64,000 nucleotides of DNA, taken from the NCBI RefSeq assembly GCF_000427465.1, contig NZ_ATYB01000014.1, forward strand, positions 3,612,557 to 3,676,556, written 5' to 3'. Positions 18,782-28,930 of this stretch are shown piece by piece. This stretch comes from Sinorhizobium arboris LMG 14919. Lineage in GTDB: Bacteria; Pseudomonadota; Alphaproteobacteria; Rhizobiales; Rhizobiaceae. Numbering within the stretch: position 1 is the first letter of the stretch; every line of letters begins with the position of its first letter. The notes under the pieces are model-generated. The model had not been told where the DNA came from. It worked only from the letters and a program-made list of their open reading frames with translations, and did no database searches. Position numbers and translations under genes: made by a program.

Positions 18782-19657
18782 TTACTGTCGGTTCCAGGCG
18801 CCGGACGTCCACAGCTGTGCAAGCGAAACGCGATAGTTCGGAAAGGCCAGATCAAAGCCCATCTGACGCAGCCGCGCGTTGGAGACACGTTTGTTTTCGC
18901 CGTAGAAGGAGCGCGCCATCGGGGACATTTCGGCGGTTTCGAAGGGGATCTCAGGCGGCGGTTCGACGCCCATGAGCCGGGCCGCTTCCAGCACGACATC
19001 CTGCGGCGGCGCGGGTTCGTCATCGGTCACGTTGAAGACGCCGCCCGTGCCGCGTTCTGCGAGGAAGGCGCTCACCGCCCCGATATCTTCAACCCGGATG
19101 CGGTTGAAGACCTGGTTCGGCTTGATGACGCGGCGCGCTGTCCCTTCGGAGAGATTGCGGAATGCATTTCGGCCCGGGCCGTAGATCCCGGCAAGCCGCA
19201 GCACCGCCACGGGAACGTCGCACTGCGCACCATGCCGCAGCCAGGCGTTTTCCGCTTCCACACGCTCCAGCGAGCGCTGCGAGACCGGGTTGAGCGGCGT
19301 ATCCTCCGTGACCCAGGCGCCGCCATGATCGCCATAGACGCCGACCGTGGAAAGATAGCCCACCCACTCGAGTCGCGGCAGGAGTTCGGCAAGCGGCGGC
19401 GTGGTGGCACGGAACATCGGGTCGCCTTCGCGGCCAGGCGCGATCGACTGAACGAGATGGGTAGTGTCCCTCATCGCATCCTTGAGCTCTTCCGATATAT
19501 CCGCGCCGTCGAAGAGGATCGGGCGGATACCGGCAGCCTCGAGACGGCCGAGCTTTTCTGCCGACCGGGTAGTGCCGGTCACGGAATTCGCCAAGGGAGC
19601 GAGCGCCTTGGCAATCGCTGTGCCGGAATAGCCGGCACCAAGGATCAGGACATTCAT
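18782..19657 (-). CDS. NAD(P)-binding epimerase-like (extended SDR/YeeZ-type) protein
   Basis: 291 residues from the ATG at 19657 (MNVLILGAGYSGTAIAKAL), chosen because it overlaps the queG stop as ATGA. The nucleotide-binding glycine motif GAGYSGTAI is at residues 7-15. LSTVGVYGDHGGAWVTEDTPL carries the Ser/Tyr region of extended SDRs, and the canonical YxxxK is not clear. It resembles the YeeZ group of putative nucleoside-diphosphate-sugar epimerases. The substrate is unknown. It is downstream partner of queG in a two-gene unit, and the GST gene sits just upstream of queG in the same direction. Confidence 0.82.
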   Translation of the reverse strand: MNVLILGAGYSGTAIAKALAPLANSVTGTTRSAEKLGRLEAAGIRPILFDGADISEELKDAMRDTTHLVQSIAPGREGDPMFRATTPPLAELLPRLEWVGYLSTVGVYGDHGGAWVTEDTPLNPVSQRSLERVEAENAWLRHGAQCDVPVAVLRLAGIYGPGRNAFRNLSEGTARRVIKPNQVFNRIRVEDIGAVSAFLAERGTGGVFNVTDDEPAPPQDVVLEAARLMGVEPPPEIPFETAEMSPMARSFYGENKRVSNARLRQMGFDLAFPNYRVSLAQLWTSGAWNRQ

Positions 19658-20817
19658 CGGCTCACTCCCGCCATTTTCCATTCCGAAAGAACCTCGTTGT
19701 CGGTTTCAGGTCCGCATTGCAGGGCAAACGCCGCCAGATCGGCGGGTGAAATCAGCCGCGAAAGCGCCCAGACCGCCATCCCTCTGACGGTTGGCGACGC
19801 ATCGGCCGCCAGCGTCTTGCAGATCGGTATCAGGCTCTTCTCGCGGGAATTGCCAGCGGCGATCAAGGCATTCCGGACGAAACGATCGCGCCCTATGCGT
19901 TTTACCGGCGATCCAGAAAAGAATGCGCGGAACCCCGTGTCGTCGAGGGTCAACAGGAACGAGAGTTCGGGTTCCTTGAGGTCGTCCCGCGCCTGGAGTT
20001 TCAATTCCGATGCCGAGCGCGCGAACTTGTTCCAGGGACAGGCGGCGAGACAATCGTCGCAGCCATAGATGCGGTTGCCGATCAGCGGCCGCAACTCGGT
20101 TTCGATTGGCCCTTTGTGCTCGATCGTGAGATAGGAGATGCAGCGTCGCGCGTCGATCCGGTAGGGTGCCGGAAAGGCATTGGTCGGACAGACGTCGAGA
20201 CAGGACCGGCAGGAACCGCAGTGATCGCGTTCGGGTTCGTCCAGTTTCAGTTCGGCGGTCGTGAAGAGGCTGCCGAGAAACAGCCAGGAGCCGAATTCGC
20301 GGCTGACCAGATTGGTATGCTTGCCCTGCCAGCCGATACCGGCCTTTTCCGCAAGCGGCTTCTCCATGACCGGGGCGGTGTCGACGAAGACCTTCACGTC
20401 CTCGCCCGCACGGGCGGCAAAGCGTGTTGCGATCTCTTTCAGCCGGCCTTTGACCACGTCGTGATAGTCGCGATTGCGGGCATAGACGGAAATTGCACCG
20501 CGGTCGCGCCTGGCGAGGATGTCGCGAGGGTCGTCCTCGGGAGCGTAGTTCATGCCGAAAAGGGCGATCGAGCGCACTTCGCCCCACAGGACGCGCGGAG
20601 CGGCACGGCGCTCGGCAGTCTCCGCAAGCCAGTCCATGGTGCCGTGAGCGCCGGCAGCCAGGAATTGCTTCAGCCGCTCCGGCGCGTGTGGGATGGCATC
20701 CGGGTGCGTGATGCGACAGATATCGAAACCCTTGGCCGCGGCTTCCTCTTTCAGAAAGACGGTGAGGGTCTGCCGCTTCCTGCCCTGGTTCTCCGCTTTT
20801 CCAGCGTCGCCGGGCAT
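19654..20817 (-). CDS. queG: epoxyqueuosine reductase
   Basis: 387 residues from the ATG at 20817 (MPGDAGKAENQ), which has AAGGA 7 bp upstream; a longer frame to 20847 would overlap the GST gene. The cobalamin-binding domain is N-terminal. Two 4Fe-4S motifs follow: CGSCRSCLDVCPTNAF (about residues 193-208) and the second cluster CDDCLAACPWN. A HEAT-like C-terminal tail ends the protein. It reduces epoxyqueuosine to queuosine in tRNA anticodons. It overlaps the next gene by 4 bp and follows the GST gene by 10 bp. Confidence 0.95.
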   Translation of the reverse strand: MPGDAGKAENQGRKRQTLTVFLKEEAAAKGFDICRITHPDAIPHAPERLKQFLAAGAHGTMDWLAETAERRAAPRVLWGEVRSIALFGMNYAPEDDPRDILARRDRGAISVYARNRDYHDVVKGRLKEIATRFAARAGEDVKVFVDTAPVMEKPLAEKAGIGWQGKHTNLVSREFGSWLFLGSLFTTAELKLDEPERDHCGSCRSCLDVCPTNAFPAPYRIDARRCISYLTIEHKGPIETELRPLIGNRIYGCDDCLAACPWNKFARSASELKLQARDDLKEPELSFLLTLDDTGFRAFFSGSPVKRIGRDRFVRNALIAAGNSREKSLIPICKTLAADASPTVRGMAVWALSRLISPADLAAFALQCGPETDNEVLSEWKMAGVSR

Positions 20818-20827
20818 GTTTGCGTCC

Positions 20828-21520
20828 TTAAAAATCGAGGTCCGCATAATGGGAGACCGGGGTCACGCCGCGGACCCGCTCGGCGAGCAGCGGCCGAAAG
20901 GATGGGCGCGACTTCAGCCGCTGGTACCATTCCTTGGCAGTTGGTGCATCGGACCAGTCGATCTCTCCCAGATAGTCGAGCACGGAGACCGCCGCGGCGG
21001 CGGCGAGGTCCGCATAGGAGATGCGGTCGCCGGCGAGCCAGGGGCGTGATCCGGCGAGCCAGGAGAGATACTTCATGTGCTGGCGGATATTGCTGCGCGA
21101 GGTGCGGAGAATTTTCGAATCCGGCGCGCCGCCGCCCTGGTCCGGGGTCATCTGCAGCTTGAAGATGCGCTCGCGCACGAGCGGGCGCGTGACGTCGGCT
21201 TCCATCTTCTGCAGGAACCATTCGGTAAGCCGGCGGATTTCGGCGCGCTGAAACGGGTCCTCCGCAAGAAGACGGCGGTCGCGCTTCATGATGCCGCTGG
21301 TCTCGTCGAGATATTCGGAAATGATCGTAGCGCCGCAGAGCGCGCGCATGCTGTCATCGACATAGACCGGGAGCGTGCCGGCCGGGTTCAGGGTCAGGAA
21401 GTCGCGCCGGTTCTCCCATGGCTGCTCTTCGCTCAATTCCGTCTGATAGCCATATTCTGAGAGAATAAGGCGTACGAACCGCGAAGCTGGTGACATGGGG
21501 TGATGATACAGTGTCGGCAT
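20828..21520 (-). CDS. glutathione S-transferase family protein, second copy
   Basis: 230 residues. The N-terminal thioredoxin-like domain reads TLYHHPMSPASRFVRLIL with Ser at the catalytic position (SPAS), then NPAGTLPVYVDD (cis-Pro) and GATIISEYLDE. The C-terminal helical domain contains GDRISYADLAAAAAV, the GST N-capping motif. Rhizobia carry many such GSTs with unknown substrates. It is first in the apparent unit GST-queG-epimerase, divergent from uppP across 156 bp. It shares little with the GST at 1063-1749. Confidence 0.88.
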   Translation of the reverse strand: MPTLYHHPMSPASRFVRLILSEYGYQTELSEEQPWENRRDFLTLNPAGTLPVYVDDSMRALCGATIISEYLDETSGIMKRDRRLLAEDPFQRAEIRRLTEWFLQKMEADVTRPLVRERIFKLQMTPDQGGGAPDSKILRTSRSNIRQHMKYLSWLAGSRPWLAGDRISYADLAAAAAVSVLDYLGEIDWSDAPTAKEWYQRLKSRPSFRPLLAERVRGVTPVSHYADLDF

Positions 21521-21676
21521 CGATGATCAGATTGCAGCTGTTTTCGGGGATATCGGCGTCGCGGCATATGCGTCTGGCCACGGCTCGTTACAACGAGCTA
21601 TAGGTAGTTGCGGTGGCAAACACAAGAGAATCGACTTTCTCCTCCCACATCCATTTATATCAGGAATGACTTATCC

Positions 21677-22483
21677 ATGGCGGATCAATCGATCATAAGT
21701 GCGCTCGTTCTCGGGCTCATCGAAGGGCTGACGGAGTTCATCCCGGTGTCGTCGACGGCGCATGTGCTGCTCGCCGGACACTTTCTCGGGTTCAAATCGC
21801 CCGGAAATACGTTTGCCGTTCTGATCCAGCTCGGCGCCATAATGGCGATCCTGCTCGTCTACTTCCAGAAGCTGCTGACGATCGCGCTCGCGCTTCCGAC
21901 GAGCGTCAAGGCCCGCCGCTTCGTCTTCGCGGTCCTCATCGCCTTCCTGCCCGCGGCGCTTATCGGAGCTGTCGCGCATGGATTCATCAAGTCGGTGCTT
22001 TTCGAAACGCCGATGCTCATCTGCGTCGTACTGATCGCCGGCGGCGTCATCCTGTATGCGATCGACCGGCTCCCTTTGACGCCGCGTTATACGGACGTGT
22101 TCGACTATCCGCCGTCGCTCGCCCTGAAGATCGGTCTCTTCCAGTGCCTCGCGATGATTCCGGGGACATCGCGTTCGGGCGCGACCATTGCCGGAGCTCT
22201 GCTGATGGGAACCGACAAGCGCTCCGCCGCGGAGTTCTCTTTCTTCCTGGCCATGCCGACAATGGTCGGAGCCTTCGCGCTCGATCTCTATAAGAACCGG
22301 GACGCGCTCTCCTTCGACGACGTCGGACTGATCGCCGTTGGTTTCCTTGCCGCCTTCGTCGCCGGAATTTTCGTGGTGCGCTCGCTGCTCGATTTCGTGT
22401 CACATCGCGGCTTCACGCCCTTTGCGATCTGGCGCATTCTCGTCGGCACCGCCGGGCTGGCCGGCCTGTGGCTGCTCGGATAG
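21677..22483 (+). CDS. uppP: undecaprenyl-diphosphatase (bacitracin resistance protein)
   Basis: 268 residues from the ATG at 21677 ([18 protein letters not shown]), with AGGA upstream; the frame opens 23 codons earlier without a ribosome site. Both family motifs are intact: [14 protein letters not shown] (residues 17-30) and [12 protein letters not shown] (about 166-177). There are about eight hydrophobic helices. It dephosphorylates undecaprenyl diphosphate at the periplasmic face, recycling the lipid carrier for peptidoglycan and polysaccharide. It is a single gene followed by a hairpin at 22502-22535. Confidence 0.96.
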   Translation: MADQSIISALVLGLIEGLTEFIPVSSTAHVLLAGHFLGFKSPGNTFAVLIQLGAIMAILLVYFQKLLTIALALPTSVKARRFVFAVLIAFLPAALIGAVAHGFIKSVLFETPMLICVVLIAGGVILYAIDRLPLTPRYTDVFDYPPSLALKIGLFQCLAMIPGTSRSGATIAGALLMGTDKRSAAEFSFFLAMPTMVGAFALDLYKNRDALSFDDVGLIAVGFLAAFVAGIFVVRSLLDFVSHRGFTPFAIWRILVGTAGLAGLWLLG

Positions 22484-22501
22484 GGCAGTCCGGAAACATA
22501 A

Positions 22502-22535
22502 AGCCGGATGCGTCTCTTTCGAAACGCACCCGGCT
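22502..22535. terminator. hairpin between convergent uppP and small peptide gene
   Basis: AGCCGGATGCGT (22502-22513) pairs with ACGCACCCGGCT (22524-22535), twelve pairs with one mismatch, around a 10-nt loop. It lies 18 bp after the uppP stop and 58 bp after the convergent small gene, so it could end transcription from both sides. No T-run follows. Confidence 0.5.
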
Positions 22536-22593
22536 CCTGGCCCCCGCCAAAAACTAAAATGTCTGCCTCGCAGCCGAGGCGGAACTATCCGGC

Positions 22594-22755
22594 TTACTCG
22601 CCGGAAAACCCGATCGACGCCGTCGTGCACGGATTGACGCCATAGGCCGGCGTGCAGCCCTTGTTGCTGCTTGCCACGGTGCCGGGTGCCATGAACGAGC
22701 CAGCCAGAATGATCAGTGCCGCAGACGCAAAAAAGATTGCGATCGACTTGCCCAT
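22594..22755 (-). CDS. 53-residue secreted peptide of unknown function
   Basis: A short gene: ATG at 22755, TAA at 22594. The product opens MGKSIAIFFASAALIILAG, a clean signal peptide with a likely cleavage near TVASS. The mature part is only about 24 residues, contains two cysteines (GCTPAYG and NPCTT) and ends IGFSGE. The ribosome site is weak (AAGG about 10 bp upstream). I do not recognise it from a named family. Two cysteines in a small exported peptide suggest one disulfide bond. It is convergent to uppP with a hairpin between. Coding status rests on the signal peptide and frame alone. Confidence 0.55.
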   Translation of the reverse strand: MGKSIAIFFASAALIILAGSFMAPGTVASSNKGCTPAYGVNPCTTASIGFSGE

Positions 22756-22945
22756 GGGACGCTATGCCTTTCGAGTATGATTTCTGCACCGGAAGCGCTC
22801 GCAAGCGTTGGGTGCGAGCGGTCTTTATTCTGCGAACATGTCATGATCAATATCGGAGCCTGCTGAATCCGCGGTAAACGGCATTCCGAATTTTAACTGC
22901 GGCAGAAATGCAACGCTGTTGCCGAAGGGGCACAATGGGGCGGCA

Positions 22946-22973
22946 ACAAAAAGCCGCCGGCGATACCGGCGGC
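22946..22973 (-). terminator. Rho-independent terminator of the NDUFA9-like gene
   Basis: On the minus strand GCCGCCGG (22973-22966) and CCGGCGGC (22960-22953) form a perfect 8-bp stem with a 5-nt loop, followed by TTTTTGT. It lies 28 bp after the stop of the gene at 23001-23981. Confidence 0.85.
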
Positions 22974-23000
22974 GTGGCTGATCGGCAGTGACGCGACGGA

Positions 23001-23981
23001 TCAGGCCGCGCGGCCGCCGCGCGTATATTGCCCATGCGGGCGATAGCGCACGAGATAGGTCGGCAGGATCGAATCGAGCAGTGTCGGCTCGATGCCGATG
23101 CCCGTAAGCGTCCGCCCCTCCGCTTCGGCCTCTGCCGAGACGACATTGTCTGATTTAAGCAACACCACCTGATCGGCCGTGAGCGGTGGCGTAATGAACG
23201 GCACCAGCGAGGCGACGCTGCCCATCAGCGACGCGATGCCGAAGGGGACGGACACGAAGGAGCGCTTGCGGTCGATCGTCTTCAGCATGGCCTCGAGACA
23301 TTCGCGGAACGAGAGAACCTGCGGCCCGCCGAGTTCGTAGATCGTACCGGCCTTGAGCTTTCCGTCGACGGAGCGCGCCACGGCCTCGGCCACATCGGTG
23401 ACATAGACCGGCTGGAATCTTGTACGGCCGCCGCCTATCAGCGGCAGGACGGGCGAGAAGCGGGCCATCTCGGCGAACTTGTTGAAGAAGCCGTCCTCGG
23501 GGCCGAAAATGATCGACGGGCGGAGGATGACCGCTGTCGGCAGCGTTTCGAGGATTGCAGCCTCGGCGCGCCCCTTTGTCCGGGCATAGCTCGATTCGGA
23601 CTTGGCGTCGGCGCCGATCGCCGAGATATGGGTAAGCGTGGCGCCGGTCGCCCGAGCCGCCTCGGCGACCGCCCGTGCGCCGAAATCCTGGACCGCGTCG
23701 AAGGTATTGCGACCGCTTTCGAAGAGCACGCCCACGCAATTGATGACATGGTCGGCACCATCGACCGCGCGATCGACCGAGTTGCGGTAGCGCAGATTGG
23801 CCTGGACGAATGAGATCTGACCGACATTGCCGAGCGGCTGCAGGTGGCCGGCGAGATCCGGGCGGCGGACCGCGACGCGAATGCGGTAGCCCCGTTTCGC
23901 AAGCGCGCGCACCACATGACGGCCGACAAATCCGGATCCGCCGAAAATCGTCACCAGCGGCGGAAGGTTGGACAAGGTCAT
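23001..23981 (-). CDS. complex I NDUFA9-subunit-like NAD(P)-binding protein
   Basis: 326 residues from the ATG at 23981 (MTLSNLPPLVTIFGGSGFVG). The atypical SDR fold has GGSGFVGRHVVRALAKRG (residues 15-32) for the cofactor, and SSYARTKGRAEAAIL with a YxxxK-like triad remnant. The protein matches the alphaproteobacterial relatives of the mitochondrial complex I NDUFA9 accessory subunit. In bacteria its association with NADH dehydrogenase is not general, so its role is inferred. It ends a minus-strand series (pmtA, phosphatase, pyrF, DUF1330, this gene) and has a strong terminator. Confidence 0.87.
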   Translation of the reverse strand: MTLSNLPPLVTIFGGSGFVGRHVVRALAKRGYRIRVAVRRPDLAGHLQPLGNVGQISFVQANLRYRNSVDRAVDGADHVINCVGVLFESGRNTFDAVQDFGARAVAEAARATGATLTHISAIGADAKSESSYARTKGRAEAAILETLPTAVILRPSIIFGPEDGFFNKFAEMARFSPVLPLIGGGRTRFQPVYVTDVAEAVARSVDGKLKAGTIYELGGPQVLSFRECLEAMLKTIDRKRSFVSVPFGIASLMGSVASLVPFITPPLTADQVVLLKSDNVVSAEAEAEGRTLTGIGIEPTLLDSILPTYLVRYRPHGQYTRGGRAA

Positions 23982-24100
23982 GAGAAACGCACTCCTGATG
24001 TCAATGGTGGAATTGCCTGCTACATAGCCCAAGCGGCGACCGAGGTGAAGGCCAATCCGCGTGCTTCGGAGGCCTCTCTCAATGCTTCGCCCGCCTCGCG

Positions 24101-24388
24101 TCAAACACCTTCGACGACCACCATCTCGGCATCGGCGACCTCCTGACGGATGGCCGCTGCCAACTGGTATTCCGGCGAATTGTAGCAGTCGACCGCCGCT
24201 TGCAGCGAGGGAAATTCAATGACGACGTTGCGGGCGCGAACGGCACCTTCGAGTCGATGGAACTGCCCGCCCCGGGCGAGGAAGGTCGCGCCGTATTTCT
24301 TGAAGGCCGGCGTCGCCGCCGCCACATAGTCCTTGTAGCGCTCGGGGTCCCTTATATCGACCCGAGCGATCCAGTATCCCTTGGCCAT
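24101..24388 (-). CDS. DUF1330 dimeric alpha-beta barrel protein
   Basis: 95 residues, one DUF1330 domain: MAKGYWIARVDIRDPERYKDYVAAATPAF at the start, FLARGGQFHRLEG in the middle and RNVVIEFPSLQAAVDCYNSPEYQ towards the end, all standard. It has a ferredoxin-like fold and is usually dimeric. The biochemical function is unknown. It lies between pyrF (103 bp upstream) and the NDUFA9-like gene (119 bp downstream), all on the minus strand; the gaps allow separate promoters. Confidence 0.9.
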   Translation of the reverse strand: MAKGYWIARVDIRDPERYKDYVAAATPAFKKYGATFLARGGQFHRLEGAVRARNVVIEFPSLQAAVDCYNSPEYQLAAAIRQEVADAEMVVVEGV

Positions 24389-24491
24389 TTTGAGCTCCTC
24401 GTCTTTCGCGAAATACAGACGGGATGGTTACTTCCGGCAATTTGCGCCCAAGGTCAAGCTTGCCTGACGCCGCTGAACGGACATGGGGCGA

Positions 24492-25196
24492 TCAGCTGGA
24501 GAGCGCGCTCTCCATTTCGGCCAGAATCGCGCGGCTTGCCGCGAGCGGTTCGGGCGCGGCAACAATGGGTCGTCCGACCACCAGATGGCTCGAGCCGGAG
24601 CGAAGCGCGTCGGCCGGCGTCATCACCCGCTTCTGATCGCCCTTGTCCGCGCCGGCGGGGCGGATGCCGGGCGTCACCAGCGCCATGCCGCCGCCGATGA
24701 TCTTGCGCACGGCGGCGGCCTCCTCCGCCGAGCAGACGACGCCCCCCATGCCGGCGGCGCGGGCCTGTTCGGCGCGACGCAAAACCAGGCTATGCGGATC
24801 ATATTCATAACCGGCGTCGATGATGTCCTGTTCGTCCATCGATGTAAGCACGGTCACGCCGAGCAGACAGAGGTCCGAGCCCCTTGCCGCCTCGACGGCC
24901 GATTTCATCGCCTTCGGATAGGCGTGCAGGGTCAGCATCGACACACCCATCTTGACGATGTTCTCCACGCCCTTGGCGACCGTGTTGTCGATGTCGAGCA
25001 GCTTCATGTCGAGGAAGACCTGCTTGCCGCTCGCGACGAGGTCGCGCGCGAAGTCGAGGCCACCGGCGAAGGCGAGTTGATAGCCGATTTTGTAGAAAAC
25101 GACTTCGTCGCCGAGCGACGAGACGATTTTTTCGGCCTCGGCCACCGTTGGAAGATCAAGGCCGACGATCAGCCGGTCGCGTGCACTTGTGCTCAT
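24492..25196 (-). CDS. pyrF: orotidine 5'-phosphate decarboxylase
   Basis: 234 residues from the ATG at 25196 ([17 protein letters not shown]). The TIM barrel has LIVGLDLPT at the start, [14 protein letters not shown] with the catalytic Asp-x-Lys-x-x-Asp triad, [21 protein letters not shown] for phosphate binding, and SHLVVGRPI. It converts OMP to UMP, the last step of de novo pyrimidine synthesis. Its start is 7 bp from the stop of the histidine phosphatase gene, so it is probably cotranscribed with that gene and pmtA. Confidence 0.96.
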   Translation of the reverse strand: MSTSARDRLIVGLDLPTVAEAEKIVSSLGDEVVFYKIGYQLAFAGGLDFARDLVASGKQVFLDMKLLDIDNTVAKGVENIVKMGVSMLTLHAYPKAMKSAVEAARGSDLCLLGVTVLTSMDEQDIIDAGYEYDPHSLVLRRAEQARAAGMGGVVCSAEEAAAVRKIIGGGMALVTPGIRPAGADKGDQKRVMTPADALRSGSSHLVVGRPIVAAPEPLAASRAILAEMESALSS

Positions 25197-25203
25197 ATCG
25201 AGA

Positions 25204-25785
25204 TCACCCCTGCCAGAACTCCATCGGCGTCCAGTCGCATGTGACGGCGCGATCCGCAAGACGAAAGGCGAAGAGATTGCCTCCGCCGGGCAGCTGATCG
25301 GCGCTGCGGGCGATCGCGGTGCCGGTCATCCGGCATTTGAGCAACGTGCCGACGCCTCCATGGCCGATGAAGGCGATGGGCATGACCGGATCGTGCCGGT
25401 CGAGGATATGGAAGACGGCTCTGGAGATTCGCGCCTGGGCATCCACGGCACGCTCCCAGCCCTTGAAGCTCAGCTCGGGGCGGGCAAAGAACTGATCGGC
25501 AGCCTTCTCGAATTCGTCCGGCGGCAGGAACCCGGTCGAAGAACGGTCGTTCTCGCCCATCTCCTCGTCGGTCTCGACCGGAATGCCGGTGACCTCGGCC
25601 AGTATCCGCGCCGTTTCGATCGCCTTCTTCTCGCCGCTGGCGACGATGCGTCCGAGCGAGCGGACCCATGGCCGTTTCGCCGTGGCGCGCATGCGCTCTG
25701 TGCCGAGTTCGGAGAGACCCCATTGCGGAACGGAGACGGCGGGATCGATCCTGACCTGCGGATGGGTGAGGTAGATGCCGAACAC
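25204..25785 (-). CDS. histidine phosphatase-superfamily protein with altered catalytic motif
   Basis: 193 residues from the GTG at 25785 (then [14 protein letters not shown]). The fold is that of phosphoglycerate mutase-like phosphatases: [10 protein letters not shown] near residue 25, [16 protein letters not shown] as the second motif, and [11 protein letters not shown] with the second His. The first motif, normally RHG, reads THP: the His is kept, but the Arg and Gly are lost, and the second-motif Arg is Lys. Catalysis may be weak or use another substrate. It lies 13 bp after pmtA and 7 bp before pyrF. The start has no clear ribosome site. Confidence 0.75.
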   Translation of the reverse strand: MFGIYLTHPQVRIDPAVSVPQWGLSELGTERMRATAKRPWVRSLGRIVASGEKKAIETARILAEVTGIPVETDEEMGENDRSSTGFLPPDEFEKAADQFFARPELSFKGWERAVDAQARISRAVFHILDRHDPVMPIAFIGHGGVGTLLKCRMTGTAIARSADQLPGGGNLFAFRLADRAVTCDWTPMEFWQG

Positions 25786-25798
25786 TGGATTTAAACGG

Positions 25799-26401
25799 TC
25801 AGTGCGTTTTGCGGTAGATCCACAGCTGCGCCGGCGGAATGTTGCGCACCACGAAGTCGAAATGCTGGATGCGGTAGCGGTCCGGCATGGCAACGACCGG
25901 CGACATCGGACCGTAGGAGATCTGAACGACCGGACGGCCAAAGGGGATGCGCGAGAGCAGGTCTTCGAGCAGCTCGACCCGGCGGTGCATCGGGAAGTTC
26001 AGCAAAGGCACGGCGGAAATGACGCTGTCGAACTGCTGATCCTTGAAGGTTCCAAGCGTCCGGGAAAGATCGAAGGCGTCGCCATTGATGAAATGAACGC
26101 CATCGAAATGCGCCTTGAGCTGATTGTAGAAATCGGTCGAGTACTCGATCGAGACCAGCTTTTCAGGCTCGATGCCGCGCTCGAGGATCGCCTTCGTGAT
26201 CACCCCGGTGCCGGGGCCGAGCTCGAGGACCGGAAGGCCGGATTCCGGATCGACGATGCTTGCCATGCGGCGTGCCGTGATGGCGGATGTCGGAAGGATC
26301 GCGCCGACGGCGCGGGTGTTGCTCATCCAGCCCTTGAAGAAGCGGATTTCTTCGTCGAATTTCCGACCGAATTTTTCCTTCACCCTCAAGCGCAAGCTCA
26401 T
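25799..26401 (-). CDS. pmtA: phosphatidylethanolamine N-methyltransferase
   Basis: 200 residues, matching the Sinorhizobium-type PmtA. The SAM-binding motif LELGPGTGVITKAIL is near residue 59, with IEYSTDFYNQL and NGDAFDL as following motifs. The start (MSLRLRVKEKFGRKFDEEI) is basic and amphipathic, which suits membrane contact. It methylates phosphatidylethanolamine three times to give phosphatidylcholine, a lipid needed for normal growth and symbiosis in rhizobia. It is first in a unit with the phosphatase gene and pyrF. dnaN, upstream, is separated by its own terminator. Confidence 0.95.
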   Translation of the reverse strand: MSLRLRVKEKFGRKFDEEIRFFKGWMSNTRAVGAILPTSAITARRMASIVDPESGLPVLELGPGTGVITKAILERGIEPEKLVSIEYSTDFYNQLKAHFDGVHFINGDAFDLSRTLGTFKDQQFDSVISAVPLLNFPMHRRVELLEDLLSRIPFGRPVVQISYGPMSPVVAMPDRYRIQHFDFVVRNIPPAQLWIYRKTH

Positions 26402-26557
26402 CGAATCCCCTCGCAGTGTGATTTGCAGTTGCGCTCTTATCGTGATTCGCGTTGCTGCGGGAGCGCTTAATCATAATGTGCTTCCATCTGCGGCAAAAAC
26501 AAGTCCGACTGCGTCTAAAAGCGACAGATCATGAACGATGCGCGACGGGCACATATG

Positions 26558-26579
26558 AAAAAACCCGCCGGATGGCGGG
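26558..26579 (-). terminator. Rho-independent terminator of dnaN
   Basis: On the minus strand, CCCGCC-ATCC-GGCGGG forms a 6-bp stem with a 4-nt loop (26579-26564), followed by TTTTTT at 26563-26558. It lies 24 bp after the dnaN stop. Confidence 0.85.
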
Positions 26580-26603
26580 CTTTATCGCAGTCTGCGGAAT
26601 GCG

Positions 26604-27722
26604 TTACACGCGCATCGGCATCAAGACGTAGAGCGCGTCATCCGCGGCGAGGTCGCGCACCAGCGTCGGCGAACCGGGATCGGCAAGCAGGAATACGGCC
26701 TCGCTGCCGGTCAGCTGCGCGGTGATGTCGAGAAGGTATTTCGCGTTGAATCCGATCTCGAGCGGGTCGCTTTCGTAGCCGACCGGCACTTCTTCGGTCG
26801 CGCTGCCGGAATCCGGGTTGTTAACGGTCAGCGTCATCTGGCCATCGGCAAGCGCAAGCTTCACGGCGCGACCGCGTTCGGACGAGATCGTGGAGACACG
26901 GTCGACGGCCTGCGAGAAGGACTGGCAATCGACGCGCAGCTCCTTGTCGTTGCTGGCGGGGATCACGCGCTGATAGTCGGGGAAGGTTCCGTCGATCAGC
27001 TTCGACGTCATGACGATCGAGCCGATCGTCAGCCGGATCTTCGCGTCGGAGACCTCGACCGTCACCACCACGTCCGGATTGTCGAGTAGTTTCTGCAATT
27101 CGCTGACGGTCTTGCGCGGAATAATGATGCCGGGCATGCCCTCGGAGCCGGACGGCGCTTCGACATCGGCGCGGGCCAGCCGGTGGCCGTCGGTCGCGAC
27201 GGCGCGCAGCTTCAGTTCGCCGTTGCTCTCGACCGTGTGGACGAAGATGCCGTTCAAATAATAGCGCGTCTCCTCCGTCGAGATCGCGAACTGCGTGCGG
27301 TCGATCAGCATCTTCAGATCGGTCGCCTTCAGGCGGAACGAATGCGAGAACGTACCGGCGGTCAGATCGGGAAAATCCGACTGGGGCAGGCATTGCAGCG
27401 AAAATTTGGAGCGGCCGGAGGCCACCGTCATCGCCGTGACTTCCGCATTGGTGGCCAGCAGCACTTCCGAACCATCAGGCAGCTTGCGCACGATGTCGTA
27501 GAGGAGGTGCGCCGGAACGGTCGTGGCACCAGCCTGTTCCACCTGCGCCGGCGTGGCCTCGGTGATCTCCAGGTCGAGATCGGTCGCCTTCATTTCGAGG
27601 CTTGCGCCGTCGGAGCGCAAGAGCACGTTCGAAAGGATCGGGATCGTGTTTCGCCGTTCGACCACACGGTGGACATGGTTCAGCGATTTCAAAAGGTTGG
27701 ACCGCTCGAGAGTAATACGCAT
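26604..27722 (-). CDS. dnaN: DNA polymerase III beta sliding clamp
   Basis: 372 residues from the ATG at 27722 (MRITLERSNLLKSLNHVHRVVERRNTIPIL is the beginning, given here in parts: MRITLERSNLLKSL then NHVHRVVERRNT). There are three clamp domains, with typical stretches LLYDIVRKLPDGSEV, TRYYLNGIFVH, VIPASNDKE and a C-terminal YVLMPMRV, the conserved tail that lines the protein-binding pocket. It forms the dimeric ring holding the replicase on DNA. Unlike in many bacteria, it is not next to dnaA; this separation is normal in rhizobia. It has its own terminator. Confidence 0.97.
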   Translation of the reverse strand: MRITLERSNLLKSLNHVHRVVERRNTIPILSNVLLRSDGASLEMKATDLDLEITEATPAQVEQAGATTVPAHLLYDIVRKLPDGSEVLLATNAEVTAMTVASGRSKFSLQCLPQSDFPDLTAGTFSHSFRLKATDLKMLIDRTQFAISTEETRYYLNGIFVHTVESNGELKLRAVATDGHRLARADVEAPSGSEGMPGIIIPRKTVSELQKLLDNPDVVVTVEVSDAKIRLTIGSIVMTSKLIDGTFPDYQRVIPASNDKELRVDCQSFSQAVDRVSTISSERGRAVKLALADGQMTLTVNNPDSGSATEEVPVGYESDPLEIGFNAKYLLDITAQLTGSEAVFLLADPGSPTLVRDLAADDALYVLMPMRV

Positions 27723-28000
27723 GGATGCTACCGCTTTCAACCATTGCCGGGGCGGGCGAGGGGTCCGCCGCGGCGTCAACTGCGTGCCCCGGCCGGTCGG
27801 CCGGAAGGATGTGGACGGGCAAAATGGCAGAAAGAGAGCCGCAAAAGCAAGGGGTTTCGCGGCCTCTTCCCCAAATCCGGGGTCGCTGCCGCGGCCCACC
27901 CTTGCCCCGAGCTTCGCGCTCACTCATAAAGGGCTCGAACCGGCTTGACCGGAATGATCGGTCGGGAACGATCGGGCCAGGAGTGATTGGGAACGCGGCG

Positions 28001-28919
<919 letters not shown>

Positions 28920-28930
<11 letters not shown>

